A program made the translations under genes and the position numbers. This document shows, piece by piece, positions 20,833 through 28,852 of a stretch of 64,000 nt of DNA (position 1 is the stretch's first letter; each line of letters begins with the position of its first letter). The DNA is taken from positions 992,001-1,056,000 of the forward strand of contig NZ_SHKK01000001.1 in NCBI RefSeq assembly GCF_004217135.1. The letters are read 5' to 3'. Under the pieces are notes generated by a model, which did not search any database, was not told the DNA's origin, and saw only the letters and a program-made list of their open reading frames with translations. The stretch comes from Micromonospora violae. Its GTDB lineage: Bacteria; Actinomycetota; Actinomycetes; Mycobacteriales; Micromonosporaceae.

Positions 20833-20865
20833 CCGTGGCGTCGGTGGCTGCCGCCGACGCCACGG
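20833..20865. terminator. Bidirectional terminator hairpin after argH
   Basis: CCGTGGCGTCGG (20833-20844) pairs perfectly with CCGACGCCACGG (20854-20865) across a nine-base loop. It lies between argH and the convergent MmcQ-like gene and can end both transcripts. It lacks a strong U-tract, as is common in this group. Confidence 0.75.
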
Positions 20866-20870
20866 TTGGT

Positions 20871-21224
20871 TCAGGCCGTCGGGCGCTCCCGCTTGGGGAG
20901 CTTGGCCACCACCATGTCGTACGACGAGTCGACCGCCTCGGTCAGCTCCTCGTCGTCGATTCCGCCGTCCAGACGCAGGGTGTTCCATCCGGACCGGCCG
21001 ATGTAGGCCATCACGCTGGCGTCGTCGGGGTGCCGGTGCAGCCATTCGTCGGCCACCTCCCGGGTGGGCCCGCACTTGATGCCGACCGTCGGCTTGCCGC
21101 CGTCGCGGCCGAGGAACGCGAAGATCCGGCTGCCCACCTTCACCACCTCGTCGCCCTCCCAAGGCTGGTCCAGCCACGCTCCCGGTTTCGCCAGGCAGTA
21201 CGCCCGCATCTCGGTGCGTTCCAT
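20871..21224 (-). CDS. MmcQ/YjbR-family protein
   Basis: 117 aa of the CyaY-like-fold MmcQ/YjbR family. Seen: MRAYCLAKPGAWLDQPWEGDEVV-type N-terminus, KVGSRIFAFLG, KCGPTREVADEW and GWNTLRLDGGIDDEEL. The family occurs widely in actinobacteria and is DNA- or ligand-binding by proposal only, with no proven role. GAGGAGG lies upstream of the ATG. It shares the strand with the HTH gene at 21317 after a 92-base gap. Confidence 0.85.
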   Translation of the reverse strand: MERTEMRAYCLAKPGAWLDQPWEGDEVVKVGSRIFAFLGRDGGKPTVGIKCGPTREVADEWLHRHPDDASVMAYIGRSGWNTLRLDGGIDDEELTEAVDSSYDMVVAKLPKRERPTA

Positions 21225-21316
21225 GGGTGCCTCCTCGTCGTGCGCACAGTGTGCCCGCCCGACCGCCGTCGCGGGCACGGCGTGCCGATCCGGGCGTCGA
21301 TTCCGCCTGGGTCGGC

Positions 21317-21742
21317 TCAGGTGGTCTGCTCGGACGAGCGGGCGGCGACCCGCTCGTAGCGCTGTCGGGCCGCCTGGGCGCTGCCCAGGCCCAGCCCGTA
21401 CGCGATCGCCTGCCAGGTCAGCCCCCGGTCGCGGGCCAGCGTCAACAGGCCCGCCTCCAGGGCGTCCAGCTCGGCGCGCACGTGGGGCAGCAGGGTCAGC
21501 GCGGCGGTGAGGTCGGCGGCGTCGATCGGCTCCTCCGCGGGTTCGCGCTCGGCTCCGCCGGCGGCCAGGGCGGTGACCAGGGCGACCGCCTCCCACGGGT
21601 CCAGCACGTACGGGTGGGCCCACCGGCTCCGCTGGGTGTCGGTGCCGGCGTGCCGCTCGCTGATGCGCTGCAACGCCTCGTACGTCCGGTGGGATCGCGC
21701 CCGGCCCGGGTCCGGCGCGGTGAAGATGTCCTCGGTCGTCAT
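21317..21742 (-). CDS. Small helix-turn-helix DNA-binding protein
   Basis: 141 aa. The C-terminal third has a sigma-region-4-like helix-turn-helix (LLTLARDRGLTWQAIAYGLG then GSAQAARQRYERV), a pattern common in uncharacterised actinobacterial regulators. The N-terminal half is charged, with an Asp/Glu/Ala-rich helix. Start at ATG 21742; an upstream frame exists but has no homology. TTGACA (21777-21772) with TGTGCT (21754-21749) is spaced 17 bases and ends six bases before the ATG, which predicts a leaderless transcript. Confidence 0.75.
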   Translation of the reverse strand: MTTEDIFTAPDPGRARSHRTYEALQRISERHAGTDTQRSRWAHPYVLDPWEAVALVTALAAGGAEREPAEEPIDAADLTAALTLLPHVRAELDALEAGLLTLARDRGLTWQAIAYGLGLGSAQAARQRYERVAARSSEQTT

Positions 21743-21748
21743 ACCCCG

Positions 21749-21777
21749 AGCACACCCCATCAACGTGTCGTTGTCAA
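21749..21777 (-). promoter_or_regulatory. Promoter and dyad upstream of the HTH gene
   Basis: On the minus strand, TTGACA-17-TGTGCT. The dyad CAACG-TGT-CGTTG (21761-21773) lies in the spacer and could be an autoregulatory operator. The predicted transcription start coincides with the ATG at 21742. Confidence 0.5.
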
Positions 21778-21875
21778 CAGATTGTTTAAGTCCCGGCGGT
21801 CCGGTCGGCGGTCCGGTGTGCTCGGGCGAGCCGGCGCCCACACGATCGATTCGCGGGGTGGGTACCGTCGGGGAC

Positions 21876-22517
21876 ATGGCTCTGACCTCCGGTGACCGCA
21901 CCACCGACGCCGACCTGACGGCGCTGGCGGACCTGCTCGCCGGTCCACTGCTGCCGGCGGCGCGCGGGTTGCTGGGCTGCCGACTGCACGCCGGCGGGGT
22001 CACCGCCCGGATCACCGAGGTCGAGGCGTACGCGGGCAGCGGCGGCGATTCCGCCTCGCACGCCCATCGCGGCCGTACGCCGCGCAACGCCGTGATGTTC
22101 GGCCCCGCCGGCCACGCCTACGTCTACTTCACCTACGGGATGCACTGGTGCATGAACGTGGTCACCGGGGTGGACGGTGAGGCCGCCGCCGTGCTGCTGC
22201 GCGCCGGTGAGGTGGTCGATGGGCTGGCCACGGCACGGGAGCGCCGGCCGGCCGTCCGGCGGGACGTGGACCTCGCCCGCGGGCCCGCCCGGCTCTGCTC
22301 CGCGCTCGGCATCGACCGCGAGGCGTACGGGGCGTACCTGCTCGGCGATGGTCCGGTCCGCCTGCGACCGCCGGCCCGTCCGGTGCCGCCGGAGACGGTG
22401 CTGGCCGGTCCCCGGGTCGGCGTGACCGGCGCGCACGATCTGCCCTGGCGGTTCTGGCTCGACGGCGATCCCACGGTCAGCGCGTACCGCCGGCACGTGC
22501 CCCGCGTCCGGCGCTGA
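21876..22517 (+). CDS. 3-methyladenine DNA glycosylase (AAG/MPG type)
   Basis: Removes alkylated purines from DNA as the first step of base-excision repair. 213 aa. The catalytic segment ITEVEAYAG includes the base-activating Glu. RTPRNAVMFGPAGHAYVYFTYGMHWCMNVV and LARGPARLCSALGI are family marks. The start at ATG 21876 has TACCGT (21863-21868) seven bases upstream, which fits a leaderless mRNA. It is in the position of Rv1688 in mycobacteria, near tyrS, although here several genes lie between. Confidence 0.94.
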   Translation: MALTSGDRTTDADLTALADLLAGPLLPAARGLLGCRLHAGGVTARITEVEAYAGSGGDSASHAHRGRTPRNAVMFGPAGHAYVYFTYGMHWCMNVVTGVDGEAAAVLLRAGEVVDGLATARERRPAVRRDVDLARGPARLCSALGIDREAYGAYLLGDGPVRLRPPARPVPPETVLAGPRVGVTGAHDLPWRFWLDGDPTVSAYRRHVPRVRR

Positions 22518-22605
22518 GGCCGCCGTCCGGCGTGTGGGCGGCGGAGACTGTCGGAGGGTGTGGCCATAATCACCGGACCTGCTCACCGACGGTTCGGAGG
22601 ACATC

Positions 22606-23691
22606 ATGGCAACACTGCTCGCGATCGGCACAGCCAAGGGCCTGTTTCTCGCCACCAGCACCGACGACCGGCGCAGTTGGGAGATCACCGGTCCGCACTT
22701 TCCGATGACCGGTGTCTACGCGGTCGCGGTCGACACCCGTCGCTCGACCCCGCGGCTGCTGGCCGGCATGACCAGCTCACACTTCGGTCCCAGCGTCGCC
22801 ACCAGCGACGACCTCGGCGCTTCCTGGGACGAGCCCGACCAGGCGCCGGTGGCGTTCCCGGCCGACACCGGCGTCTCCCTCGGGCGGGTCTGGCAGCTGA
22901 TGCCGGCGGGCCCCGACGAGCCGGACGTGGTCTGGGCCGGCACCGAGCCCTCCGCGTTGTTCAAGTCGACCGACGGCGGTCGCAGCTTCGAGCTGGTCCG
23001 TTCCCTCTGGGACCACCCGCACCGCCCGCAGTGGGAGGCCGGCTTCGGTGGTCAGGCCGTGCACACCGTGCTGCCCCACCCGCGTGACCCGGCTCGGCTG
23101 CTGGTCGCCATGTCCACCGGTGGGGTCTACCGCTCGGAGGACGCGGGGGCGAGTTGGGCGCCGGGCAACACCGGCATCCGCGCCTACTTCATGCCCGACG
23201 AGTGGCCGGAGTTCGGCCAGTGCGTGCACAAGGTCGCCCGGGACGCCGCCAACCCCGAGCGGCTCTACGCGCAGAACCACCACGGTGTCTACCGCTCCGA
23301 CGACGACGGCCGCACCTGGTCCTCGATCGCCGACGGGCTGCCCAGCGACTTCGGCTTCCCGATGGTCGCCCACCCGGGGCGCGGCGGCATGGTGTGGACC
23401 TTCCCGTTGGTGGCCGACGGCGAGCGGTTCCCGACCGACCACCGCTGCCGGGTGTTCCGTTCCGCCGACGCCGGCGGCAAGTGGGAGCCGCTCTCGGTCG
23501 GCCTGCCCGAGGGGCCGTTCTATCCGGCGGTGCTGCGCGACGCGATGTGCGCCGATGACGCCAGCCCCGGCGGGGTCTACTTCGGCACGCGTTCCGGCTC
23601 GGTCTTCGCCAGCCGCGACGAGGGTGACTCCTGGTCGTCGGTCGCGGCGCACCTGCCCGACGTGCTCTGCGTTCGCGCCGCGCAGGTCTGA
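22606..23691 (+). CDS. BNR/Asp-box beta-propeller protein (sialidase-like fold)
   Basis: 361 aa. At least five Asp-box repeats (S.D.G.[ST]W-type), such as TSDDLGASW, STDGGRSF, SEDAGASW, SDDDGRTW, SADAGGKW and SRDEGDSW, place one per propeller blade. There is no signal peptide, so it is cytoplasmic or exported by another route. No catalytic sialidase residues can be identified. GGAGGA lies before the ATG. It is followed three bases after its stop by a MoaD-like gene; the two form an operon. Function unknown. Confidence 0.85.
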   Translation: MATLLAIGTAKGLFLATSTDDRRSWEITGPHFPMTGVYAVAVDTRRSTPRLLAGMTSSHFGPSVATSDDLGASWDEPDQAPVAFPADTGVSLGRVWQLMPAGPDEPDVVWAGTEPSALFKSTDGGRSFELVRSLWDHPHRPQWEAGFGGQAVHTVLPHPRDPARLLVAMSTGGVYRSEDAGASWAPGNTGIRAYFMPDEWPEFGQCVHKVARDAANPERLYAQNHHGVYRSDDDGRTWSSIADGLPSDFGFPMVAHPGRGGMVWTFPLVADGERFPTDHRCRVFRSADAGGKWEPLSVGLPEGPFYPAVLRDAMCADDASPGGVYFGTRSGSVFASRDEGDSWSSVAAHLPDVLCVRAAQV

Positions 23692-23693
23692 GC

Positions 23694-23969
23694 ATGGTCA
23701 CCGTGCTGCTGCCCGGCCCGCTGCGCGGCGAGGCCGGGGGTGCGAGTCGCGTGAGCGTCACCGCCACCGGGACGCTGCGGGCGGTCCTCGACGAGATGGC
23801 CGTCGCGCATCCCCGGCTGGCCCGGCGCATCCGCGACGAGCGCGGCGAACTGCGCCGCTACGTCAACGTGTTCGTCGACGGGGAAGACTGCCGGCACTCC
23901 GGCGGGCTGGCCACCCCGGTCACCGACGGTGCGGAGGTGCAGGTGTTGCCGTCGGTGGCGGGCGGCTGA
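23694..23969 (+). CDS. MoaD/ThiS-family ubiquitin-like sulfur carrier
   Basis: 91 aa beta-grasp protein with hydrophobic N-terminal strand VTVLLPGPLR and the C-terminal Gly-Gly (SVAGG) that is adenylated and thiocarboxylated in sulfur carriers. VFVDGEDCRHSGGLATPVTDGAEVQVLPS is the typical end. Only one of many such proteins; the partner enzyme is not in the window. Whether it serves molybdopterin synthesis, thiamine or another sulfur transfer is not known. Confidence 0.88.
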   Translation: MVTVLLPGPLRGEAGGASRVSVTATGTLRAVLDEMAVAHPRLARRIRDERGELRRYVNVFVDGEDCRHSGGLATPVTDGAEVQVLPSVAGG

Positions 23970-24068
23970 GCCGATCCGCCGCGTCGAGGACGTCGGCTGC
24001 CCAACCGGGTTCGGCAGGCTTGCGGCCGACGGTCGGGTGCCGGGCCGCGCCGGGCGGTGGTCGTCGTC

Positions 24069-24665
24069 CTACGACCTGCCGGTGGTCGGCGTCTCGGGTG
24101 GGAGGATCCGGTCGACCAGGTCGGCGATCATTTCGTCGCGCGGAAACGGCGCGAGCACCTCGGGCAGGGTGAGGTCGTCGATGAGCAGGCCGCTCATGGC
24201 GAGATAGAGCAGCAGCACTGTGGTCTGGTCGCCGGGCAGCGCGGCGTCGAGGTGGAACCGGATGCTGTCCTGGAGGTTCGCGCTGAACACCTCGGTGAGC
24301 GCCGTCTGGAGCTCTGGGCGTCGAGTGGCCTCCAGGCGCAGCTCCAGCATGGCCAGGTAGCTGCTCCGATCCCGCTGAAGCCGGCCGTACAGCTCCCGCA
24401 TCAACTGGGTGACCAGGGCGCGGGTCGGCGGCGCCTGCATGGTCACGCTCACCTCCGCGTCCACCGGGGCCAGGCGTTCCCGGGTCCGCTGGGTCACCTG
24501 GCCGAGCAGATCGTCCCGGTTGGTGAAGTAGTTCGACGTCGTGCCGGTGGGCACCGACGCCGCCGCGTCGACGGCCCGGAAGGTCAGCCCCCGTGACCCC
24601 TCGCGGGCGAGCACCTCGATGGCGGCGTCGAGCAGCGCCGTACGCCGGGCCGGGTTCTGACGCAT
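24069..24665 (-). CDS. TetR-family transcriptional regulator
   Basis: 198 aa. The N-terminal helix-turn-helix is in about residues 5-50 (RRTALLDAAIEVLAREGSRG then TFRAVDAAASVPTGTTSNYF). The C-terminal ligand domain is all helical. The ATG at 24665 has GGAGG six bases upstream; a second ATG at 24680 is less well placed. It is divergent from the truncated DHFR-like gene at 24729, which it probably controlled, through the palindromes in the 60-base gap. Confidence 0.85.
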   Translation of the reverse strand: MRQNPARRTALLDAAIEVLAREGSRGLTFRAVDAAASVPTGTTSNYFTNRDDLLGQVTQRTRERLAPVDAEVSVTMQAPPTRALVTQLMRELYGRLQRDRSSYLAMLELRLEATRRPELQTALTEVFSANLQDSIRFHLDAALPGDQTTVLLLYLAMSGLLIDDLTLPEVLAPFPRDEMIADLVDRILPPETPTTGRS

Positions 24666-24692
24666 GAGACCTCCAGGCATGCTCAGGTTGAC

Positions 24693-24714
24693 ACTACTCC
24701 AAGTGTAGTACTAC
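24693..24714. promoter_or_regulatory. Putative TetR operator
   Basis: ACTAC (24693-24697 region) is repeated in inverted orientation as GTAGT, which itself begins the perfect 10-bp palindrome GTAGTACTAC (24705-24714). The overlapping dyads lie in the gap between tetR and the divergent DHFR-like remnant. Confidence 0.45.
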
Positions 24715-24728
24715 GTTCAGACCACTTC

Positions 24729-24977
24729 ATGCGAAGTGCTTTAATCGTCCGGAAGCTCAAGCAGGAGGACGGGCAGGACATCTGGCTCTGCGGTGGTGGG
24801 CACCTGGCCCGCCAGTTGCTGCCGGAGATCGACGAGCTGGTGGTCAAGCGGTACCCGCTGGTTGTCGGTGCCGGCATCTCGATGTTCGACGGGCCCTTCA
24901 ATCCGGCCCGCTTCACCGTCGCCAGCACTCGGACCTTCGAGTCCGGCGTTGCCATCAGCACGTACATCCGGACGTGA
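24729..24977 (+). pseudogene. Truncated dihydrofolate-reductase-family (RibD C-terminal-like) gene
   Basis: 82 aa that match only the C-terminal part of DHFR-like/RibD_C proteins: LKQEDGQDIWLCGGGHLARQLL, then ELVVKRYPLVVGAGISMFDGPF. The N-terminal ~110 residues with the first NADPH-binding strands are absent, and no remnant was seen upstream, where the TetR gene lies 64 bases away. A deletion, not a frameshift, is the simplest explanation. Probably non-functional. Confidence 0.7.
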
Positions 24978-25120
24978 GCCGGGGTGTCTCCCCGGCTCGG
25001 CCGCGAGTGACCGGGGCCACCGGCGGGCCCGCCACTGGCGGAATAGTTGCGTCGTCAAATAAGTTGTGAGGTGCGTCCGGGCGACAGGAATGACCCGGTT
25101 CTAGCCGCAGGGAGCTGGTC

Positions 25121-26263
25121 ATGCAGTTCGGAATCTTCACCGTCGGCGATGTCACGGTCGACCCGACCACCGGTCGGGAGCCGACCGAGCATGAGCGGAT
25201 CAAGGCGATGGTCGCGATCGCGTTGAAGGCCGAGGAGGTCGGCCTGGACGTCTTCGCCACCGGCGAGCACCACAACCCGCCGTTCGTGCCGTCGTCGCCG
25301 ACCACGATGCTCGGCTACATCGCGGCCCGCACCGAGCGGCTGCTGCTGTCCACCGCCACCACGCTGATCACCACCAACGACCCGGTGAAGATCGCCGAGG
25401 ACTACGCGATGCTCCAGCACCTGTCCGGCGGCCGGGTGGACCTCATGATGGGTCGCGGCAACACCGGCCCGGTCTACCCGTGGTTCGGCAAGGACATCCG
25501 CGCCGGCATCCCCCTGGCCATCGAGAACTACGACCTGCTGCGCCGGCTGTGGCGCGAGGACGTGGTCGACTGGAAGGGCAAGTACCGCACCCCGTTGCAG
25601 TCGTTCACCTCGACACCGCGCCCGCTCGACGGAGTGCCCCCGTTCGTCTGGCACGGCTCGATCCGCAGCCCGGAGATCGCCGAGCAGGCCGCCTACTACG
25701 GCGACGGCTTCTTCGCCAACCACATCTTCTGGCCCAAGGAGCACACCCAGCGGATGATCGGGCTCTACCGCCAGCGGTACGCGCACTACGGCCACGGCTC
25801 GGCCGACCAGGCCATCGTCGGCCTCGGTGGGCAGGTGTTCATGCGCCGCAACTCGCAGGACGCGGTCCGGGAGTTCCGGCCCTACTTCGACAACGCCCCG
25901 GTCTACGGGCACGGGCCGTCGCTGGAGGAGTTCACCCGGGAGACCCCGCTGACCGTGGGCAGCCCGCAGCAGGTCATCGACCGCACGCTCGGCTTCCGGG
26001 AGTACGTCGGTGACTACCAGCGGCAGCTGTTCCTGATGGACCACGCGGGGTTGCCGCTGAAGACCGTGCTGGAGCAGCTCGACCTGCTCGGCGAGGAGGT
26101 CGTGCCGGTGCTGCGCAAGGAGTTCGCCGCGCTGCGTCCGGCGCACGTGCCGGCAGCGCCGACGCACACCTCGCTGGTCGCCGCGGCGGGCGGCGCGAAG
26201 GACAGCACCGTGCACGCCGTCGACGACGTGACGGGCAAGGCACCGGAGGGGGCGACCCGATGA
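25121..26263 (+). CDS. Luciferase-like FMN-dependent monooxygenase, CE1758 type
   Basis: 380 aa of the bacterial-luciferase-like (LLM) family. Seen: FGIFTVGDVTVDP, GEHHNPPFVPSSPTTMLGYIAARTER, GGRVDLMMGRGNTGPVYPWF and the central SIRSPEIAEQAAYYGDGFFANH. The last ~50 residues are Ala/Pro-rich and not conserved. With the next gene (ATGA overlap) it forms the monooxygenase half of a two-component system; FMN reductase provides FMNH2. The substrate is unknown. AGGGAG precedes the ATG. Confidence 0.88.
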   Translation: MQFGIFTVGDVTVDPTTGREPTEHERIKAMVAIALKAEEVGLDVFATGEHHNPPFVPSSPTTMLGYIAARTERLLLSTATTLITTNDPVKIAEDYAMLQHLSGGRVDLMMGRGNTGPVYPWFGKDIRAGIPLAIENYDLLRRLWREDVVDWKGKYRTPLQSFTSTPRPLDGVPPFVWHGSIRSPEIAEQAAYYGDGFFANHIFWPKEHTQRMIGLYRQRYAHYGHGSADQAIVGLGGQVFMRRNSQDAVREFRPYFDNAPVYGHGPSLEEFTRETPLTVGSPQQVIDRTLGFREYVGDYQRQLFLMDHAGLPLKTVLEQLDLLGEEVVPVLRKEFAALRPAHVPAAPTHTSLVAAAGGAKDSTVHAVDDVTGKAPEGATR

Positions 26264-26895
26264 CCCGGCGCACCCTGGCCGTGGTCTCGGCGGGGCTGAG
26301 CCAGCCCTCGTCGACCCGGCTGCTCGCCGACCAACTCGCCGCGGCCACCCGCGACGAGTTGGTCCGGCGCGGCCACGAGGTGGAGCTGCACGTCGTCGAC
26401 CTGCGGGAGTACGCCCACGACGTGGTCAACAACATGCTCACCGGGTTCGCGCCGGCAGCGCTGCGCGAGGTCATCGACACGGTGACCGGGGCGGACGGGA
26501 TCATCGCCGTCACCCCGATCTTCAGCGCCTCGTACAACGGGCTGTTCAAGTCCTTCTTCGACGTGTTGGATTCCGAGTCGCTGATCGACCGGCCGGTGCT
26601 GATCGGTGCCACCGGCGGCACCGCCCGGCACTCCCTCGCTCTGGAGCACGCCGTCCGCCCGATGTTCGCCTACCTTCGGTCGGTGGTGGTCCCGACCGCG
26701 GTCTTCGCCGCACCGGAGGACTGGTCCGACGGCACCGCCGACGGCGCGTTGCGCGGCCGGATCCGGCGCGCCGCCGGTGAGCTGGCCGACCAGATCGAGC
26801 ACCGGCCACCGGCCACCGGCCCGGCCGACCCGTTCGCCCTCACCACCGATTTCCTGCAACTGCTCGACCGAGGTGACGACACGCCGGTCAGCTGA
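26260..26895 (+). CDS. FMN reductase, CE1759 type (partner of upstream monooxygenase)
   Basis: 211 aa of the NADPH-dependent FMN reductase (flavodoxin-like) family. N-terminal SAGLSQPSSTRLLADQL phosphate-binding loop, AVTPIFSASYNGLFKSFFDVLD, GATGGTARHSLALEHAVRPMF. It starts with ATGA inside the monooxygenase stop. Its own stop overlaps the 3' end of the convergent Usp gene by eight bases. Confidence 0.88.
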   Translation: MTRRTLAVVSAGLSQPSSTRLLADQLAAATRDELVRRGHEVELHVVDLREYAHDVVNNMLTGFAPAALREVIDTVTGADGIIAVTPIFSASYNGLFKSFFDVLDSESLIDRPVLIGATGGTARHSLALEHAVRPMFAYLRSVVVPTAVFAAPEDWSDGTADGALRGRIRRAAGELADQIEHRPPATGPADPFALTTDFLQLLDRGDDTPVS

Positions 26896-27760
26896 CCGGG
26901 TGGGCGACCAGCACCGGACAGGGTGCGTGCTGGATCGCCGCCTGGCTGACCGACCCGAGCAGCAGACCGGCGAACCCGGCCCGGCCCCGGGTGCCCACGA
27001 CCAGCAGCGACGCCGTGCCGCTGGCCTCGATGAGCCCCTCGGCCGCGCCGGCCGCCCGGACCGGATGCTCCCGCACCACCAGGTCGGGATGCGCGGCGCG
27101 CACCACGGTCGAGGCGTCGGCCAGGAGCCGCACCGCCTCGGCCTGGTACGCGGCCTGCGACTCCTCGATCTCCTCCGGCACCGCCCGGGCCCCGTCCGCC
27201 GGGCCGACGTGCACCAGCACCAGCGGTACGTCCCGCCGCGCCGCCTCGTCAGCGCCGAGGCCCACGGCGACCCGGGACGACTCGGACCCGTCGACGCCGA
27301 CCAGCACCGGCCCGTCCACCGGGATCGGCTGCTCTTCCGGGCGGACCACCAGCACGGGGCAGTGCGCGTGCGCGGCCACCTGCGCCCCGACCGAGCCGAG
27401 GAGCAGCCCGGCGAACCCGCCCCGACCACGGCTGCCCACCACGACCAACTCCGCCCGACGGGACTCCTCGACCAGGGTGGCGCCCGGGCCGCCGGCGACC
27501 TGACGCACCTCGACGGCGAGGCCCGGCCACCGCCCGGTCAGCTCGGCCGCCGTATGCTCCAACATCTTCTGCGCCTCGTCGGAGGGCACCGGCACCCCGA
27601 CGTCGTACGGGTTGATCGGCACGCCGTACCCGAGCGGATGCAGGTAACCGTGCACCAGGAGCAGCGGTCGGGACCGCAGCAGCGCGGCGCGCGCCGCGTG
27701 TTCGGCGGCGACGAGGCTGGACGGCGATCCGTCCACGCCCACCACGACAGGTCGGTTCAT
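26888..27760 (-). CDS. Universal stress protein, tandem UspA domains
   Basis: 290 aa with two UspA domains (about 1-140 and 150-290). Both have the ATP-binding GxxG-x9-G(S/T) loop: VVVGSRGRGGFAGLLLGS and VVGTRGRAGFAGLLLGS. Each begins with VVVGVDGSPSS / VLVGVDGSESS. Such double-domain, ATP-binding Usps are linked in mycobacteria to hypoxia and dormancy under DosR. It is third in the minus-strand cluster ATPase-Usp-Usp. Confidence 0.92.
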   Translation of the reverse strand: MNRPVVVGVDGSPSSLVAAEHAARAALLRSRPLLLVHGYLHPLGYGVPINPYDVGVPVPSDEAQKMLEHTAAELTGRWPGLAVEVRQVAGGPGATLVEESRRAELVVVGSRGRGGFAGLLLGSVGAQVAAHAHCPVLVVRPEEQPIPVDGPVLVGVDGSESSRVAVGLGADEAARRDVPLVLVHVGPADGARAVPEEIEESQAAYQAEAVRLLADASTVVRAAHPDLVVREHPVRAAGAAEGLIEASGTASLLVVGTRGRAGFAGLLLGSVSQAAIQHAPCPVLVAHPVS

Positions 27761-27908
27761 CGGCGCTCCCTGGGTCGGTCAGGTCATTGTCGGCGTTGCC
27801 CGGCCGCCGTGGCGTCGAACGCGCCGGCCCGGGCCGACCGCCGCCGCCGGCGTCGGAGCACTCTGAGCCGGGCCGGAGCACTGGTGCGCGCCGCCGGGCC
27901 ACCGGGTG

Positions 27909-28799
27909 TCAGCCCTGCTGAGTCTCGCGGCGACGCCGGACGACCACCACCGGGCTGTGTGCGTGATGCAGCACCGCGTGGCTCACCGAGCCGAGCAGCA
28001 TGCCGGCCAGCGCGCCCCGACCGCGTGCCCCGACCACGGTGAGCTGCGCGGCGGCCGACTCCTCGACGAGGACCTTCGCCGGCCCGCCGTACGTGACGCG
28101 GCGCCGCACCGGCACGTCCGGGTACCGCTCGCACCAGCCGGCGAGGGCCTCGGCGAGCATCCGCTCCTCCTCGGCGGCGAGCGCTTCCACGTCGTACGCC
28201 ACCGGCAGGAGGTCGCTCGGCGGGACCGGGATGATCCAGGCGTGCACGGCGAGCAGCTCGGTGCCCCGCAACGAGGCCTCGTCGAAGGCGAAACCCAGCG
28301 CCTGGTCGGACCGGGGCGAGCCGTCCACCCCGACCAGGACCGGCCCGTCGGCACGGGCCTCACCCTTGACGACGAGCACCGGGCAGTCGGCGTGGGCGGA
28401 GACCTGCACCGCGACCGAACCCATCAGCAGTCCGCCGAAACCGCCCAGGCCCCGGCTTCCGAGCACCAGCAGCGCCGCGTCCCGGGCCTCGGCCAGGAGC
28501 ACCGGCGTGGCCGCACCGTCGACCACCGCGCCGGTGACGGCGACGTCCGGCGTGACCTTGCCGGCCTCGGTCACGGCCTCGGCGACCACCTGCTCGGCCT
28601 GTTGGCGAAGCCCGGCGTGCAGGGGAGCGCCCGGTGCCGGCGCGAGCGACACGTCGTAGAGCGGCCAGATGAACGCGTGCACCACCCGCAGCGGGCGGGC
28701 TCGCGTCACGGCTTCCCGGGCGGCGACCCGCACCGCCTCCAGTGCGGATGTCGAACCGTCCACGGCCACCACCACGGGGGCACCGGATCTGCTGGTCAT
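27909..28799 (-). CDS. Universal stress protein, tandem UspA domains
   Basis: 296 aa, again two domains, with VLGSRGLGGFGGLLMGS and VVGARGRGALAGMLLGS as the nucleotide loops. The ATG at 28799 is five bases after AGGAGG; an adjacent GTG at 28802 is too close. It differs clearly from the neighbouring paralogue (the middle segments share little), so it is an old duplicate. 53 bases downstream of the P-type ATPase stop and probably co-transcribed. Confidence 0.92.
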   Translation of the reverse strand: MTSRSGAPVVVAVDGSTSALEAVRVAAREAVTRARPLRVVHAFIWPLYDVSLAPAPGAPLHAGLRQQAEQVVAEAVTEAGKVTPDVAVTGAVVDGAATPVLLAEARDAALLVLGSRGLGGFGGLLMGSVAVQVSAHADCPVLVVKGEARADGPVLVGVDGSPRSDQALGFAFDEASLRGTELLAVHAWIIPVPPSDLLPVAYDVEALAAEEERMLAEALAGWCERYPDVPVRRRVTYGGPAKVLVEESAAAQLTVVGARGRGALAGMLLGSVSHAVLHHAHSPVVVVRRRRETQQG

Positions 28800-28852
28800 C
28801 ACGTCCTCCTTCGTTCGTCCGTCTTCATCCTCGTCGGGTGCCGGCCCGACGG

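Noticed and set aside
24057..24596. 179-codon ORF opposite the TetR gene
   Set aside because: Arg/Gln/Leu-rich, no domain; TetR on the minus strand has clear homology.
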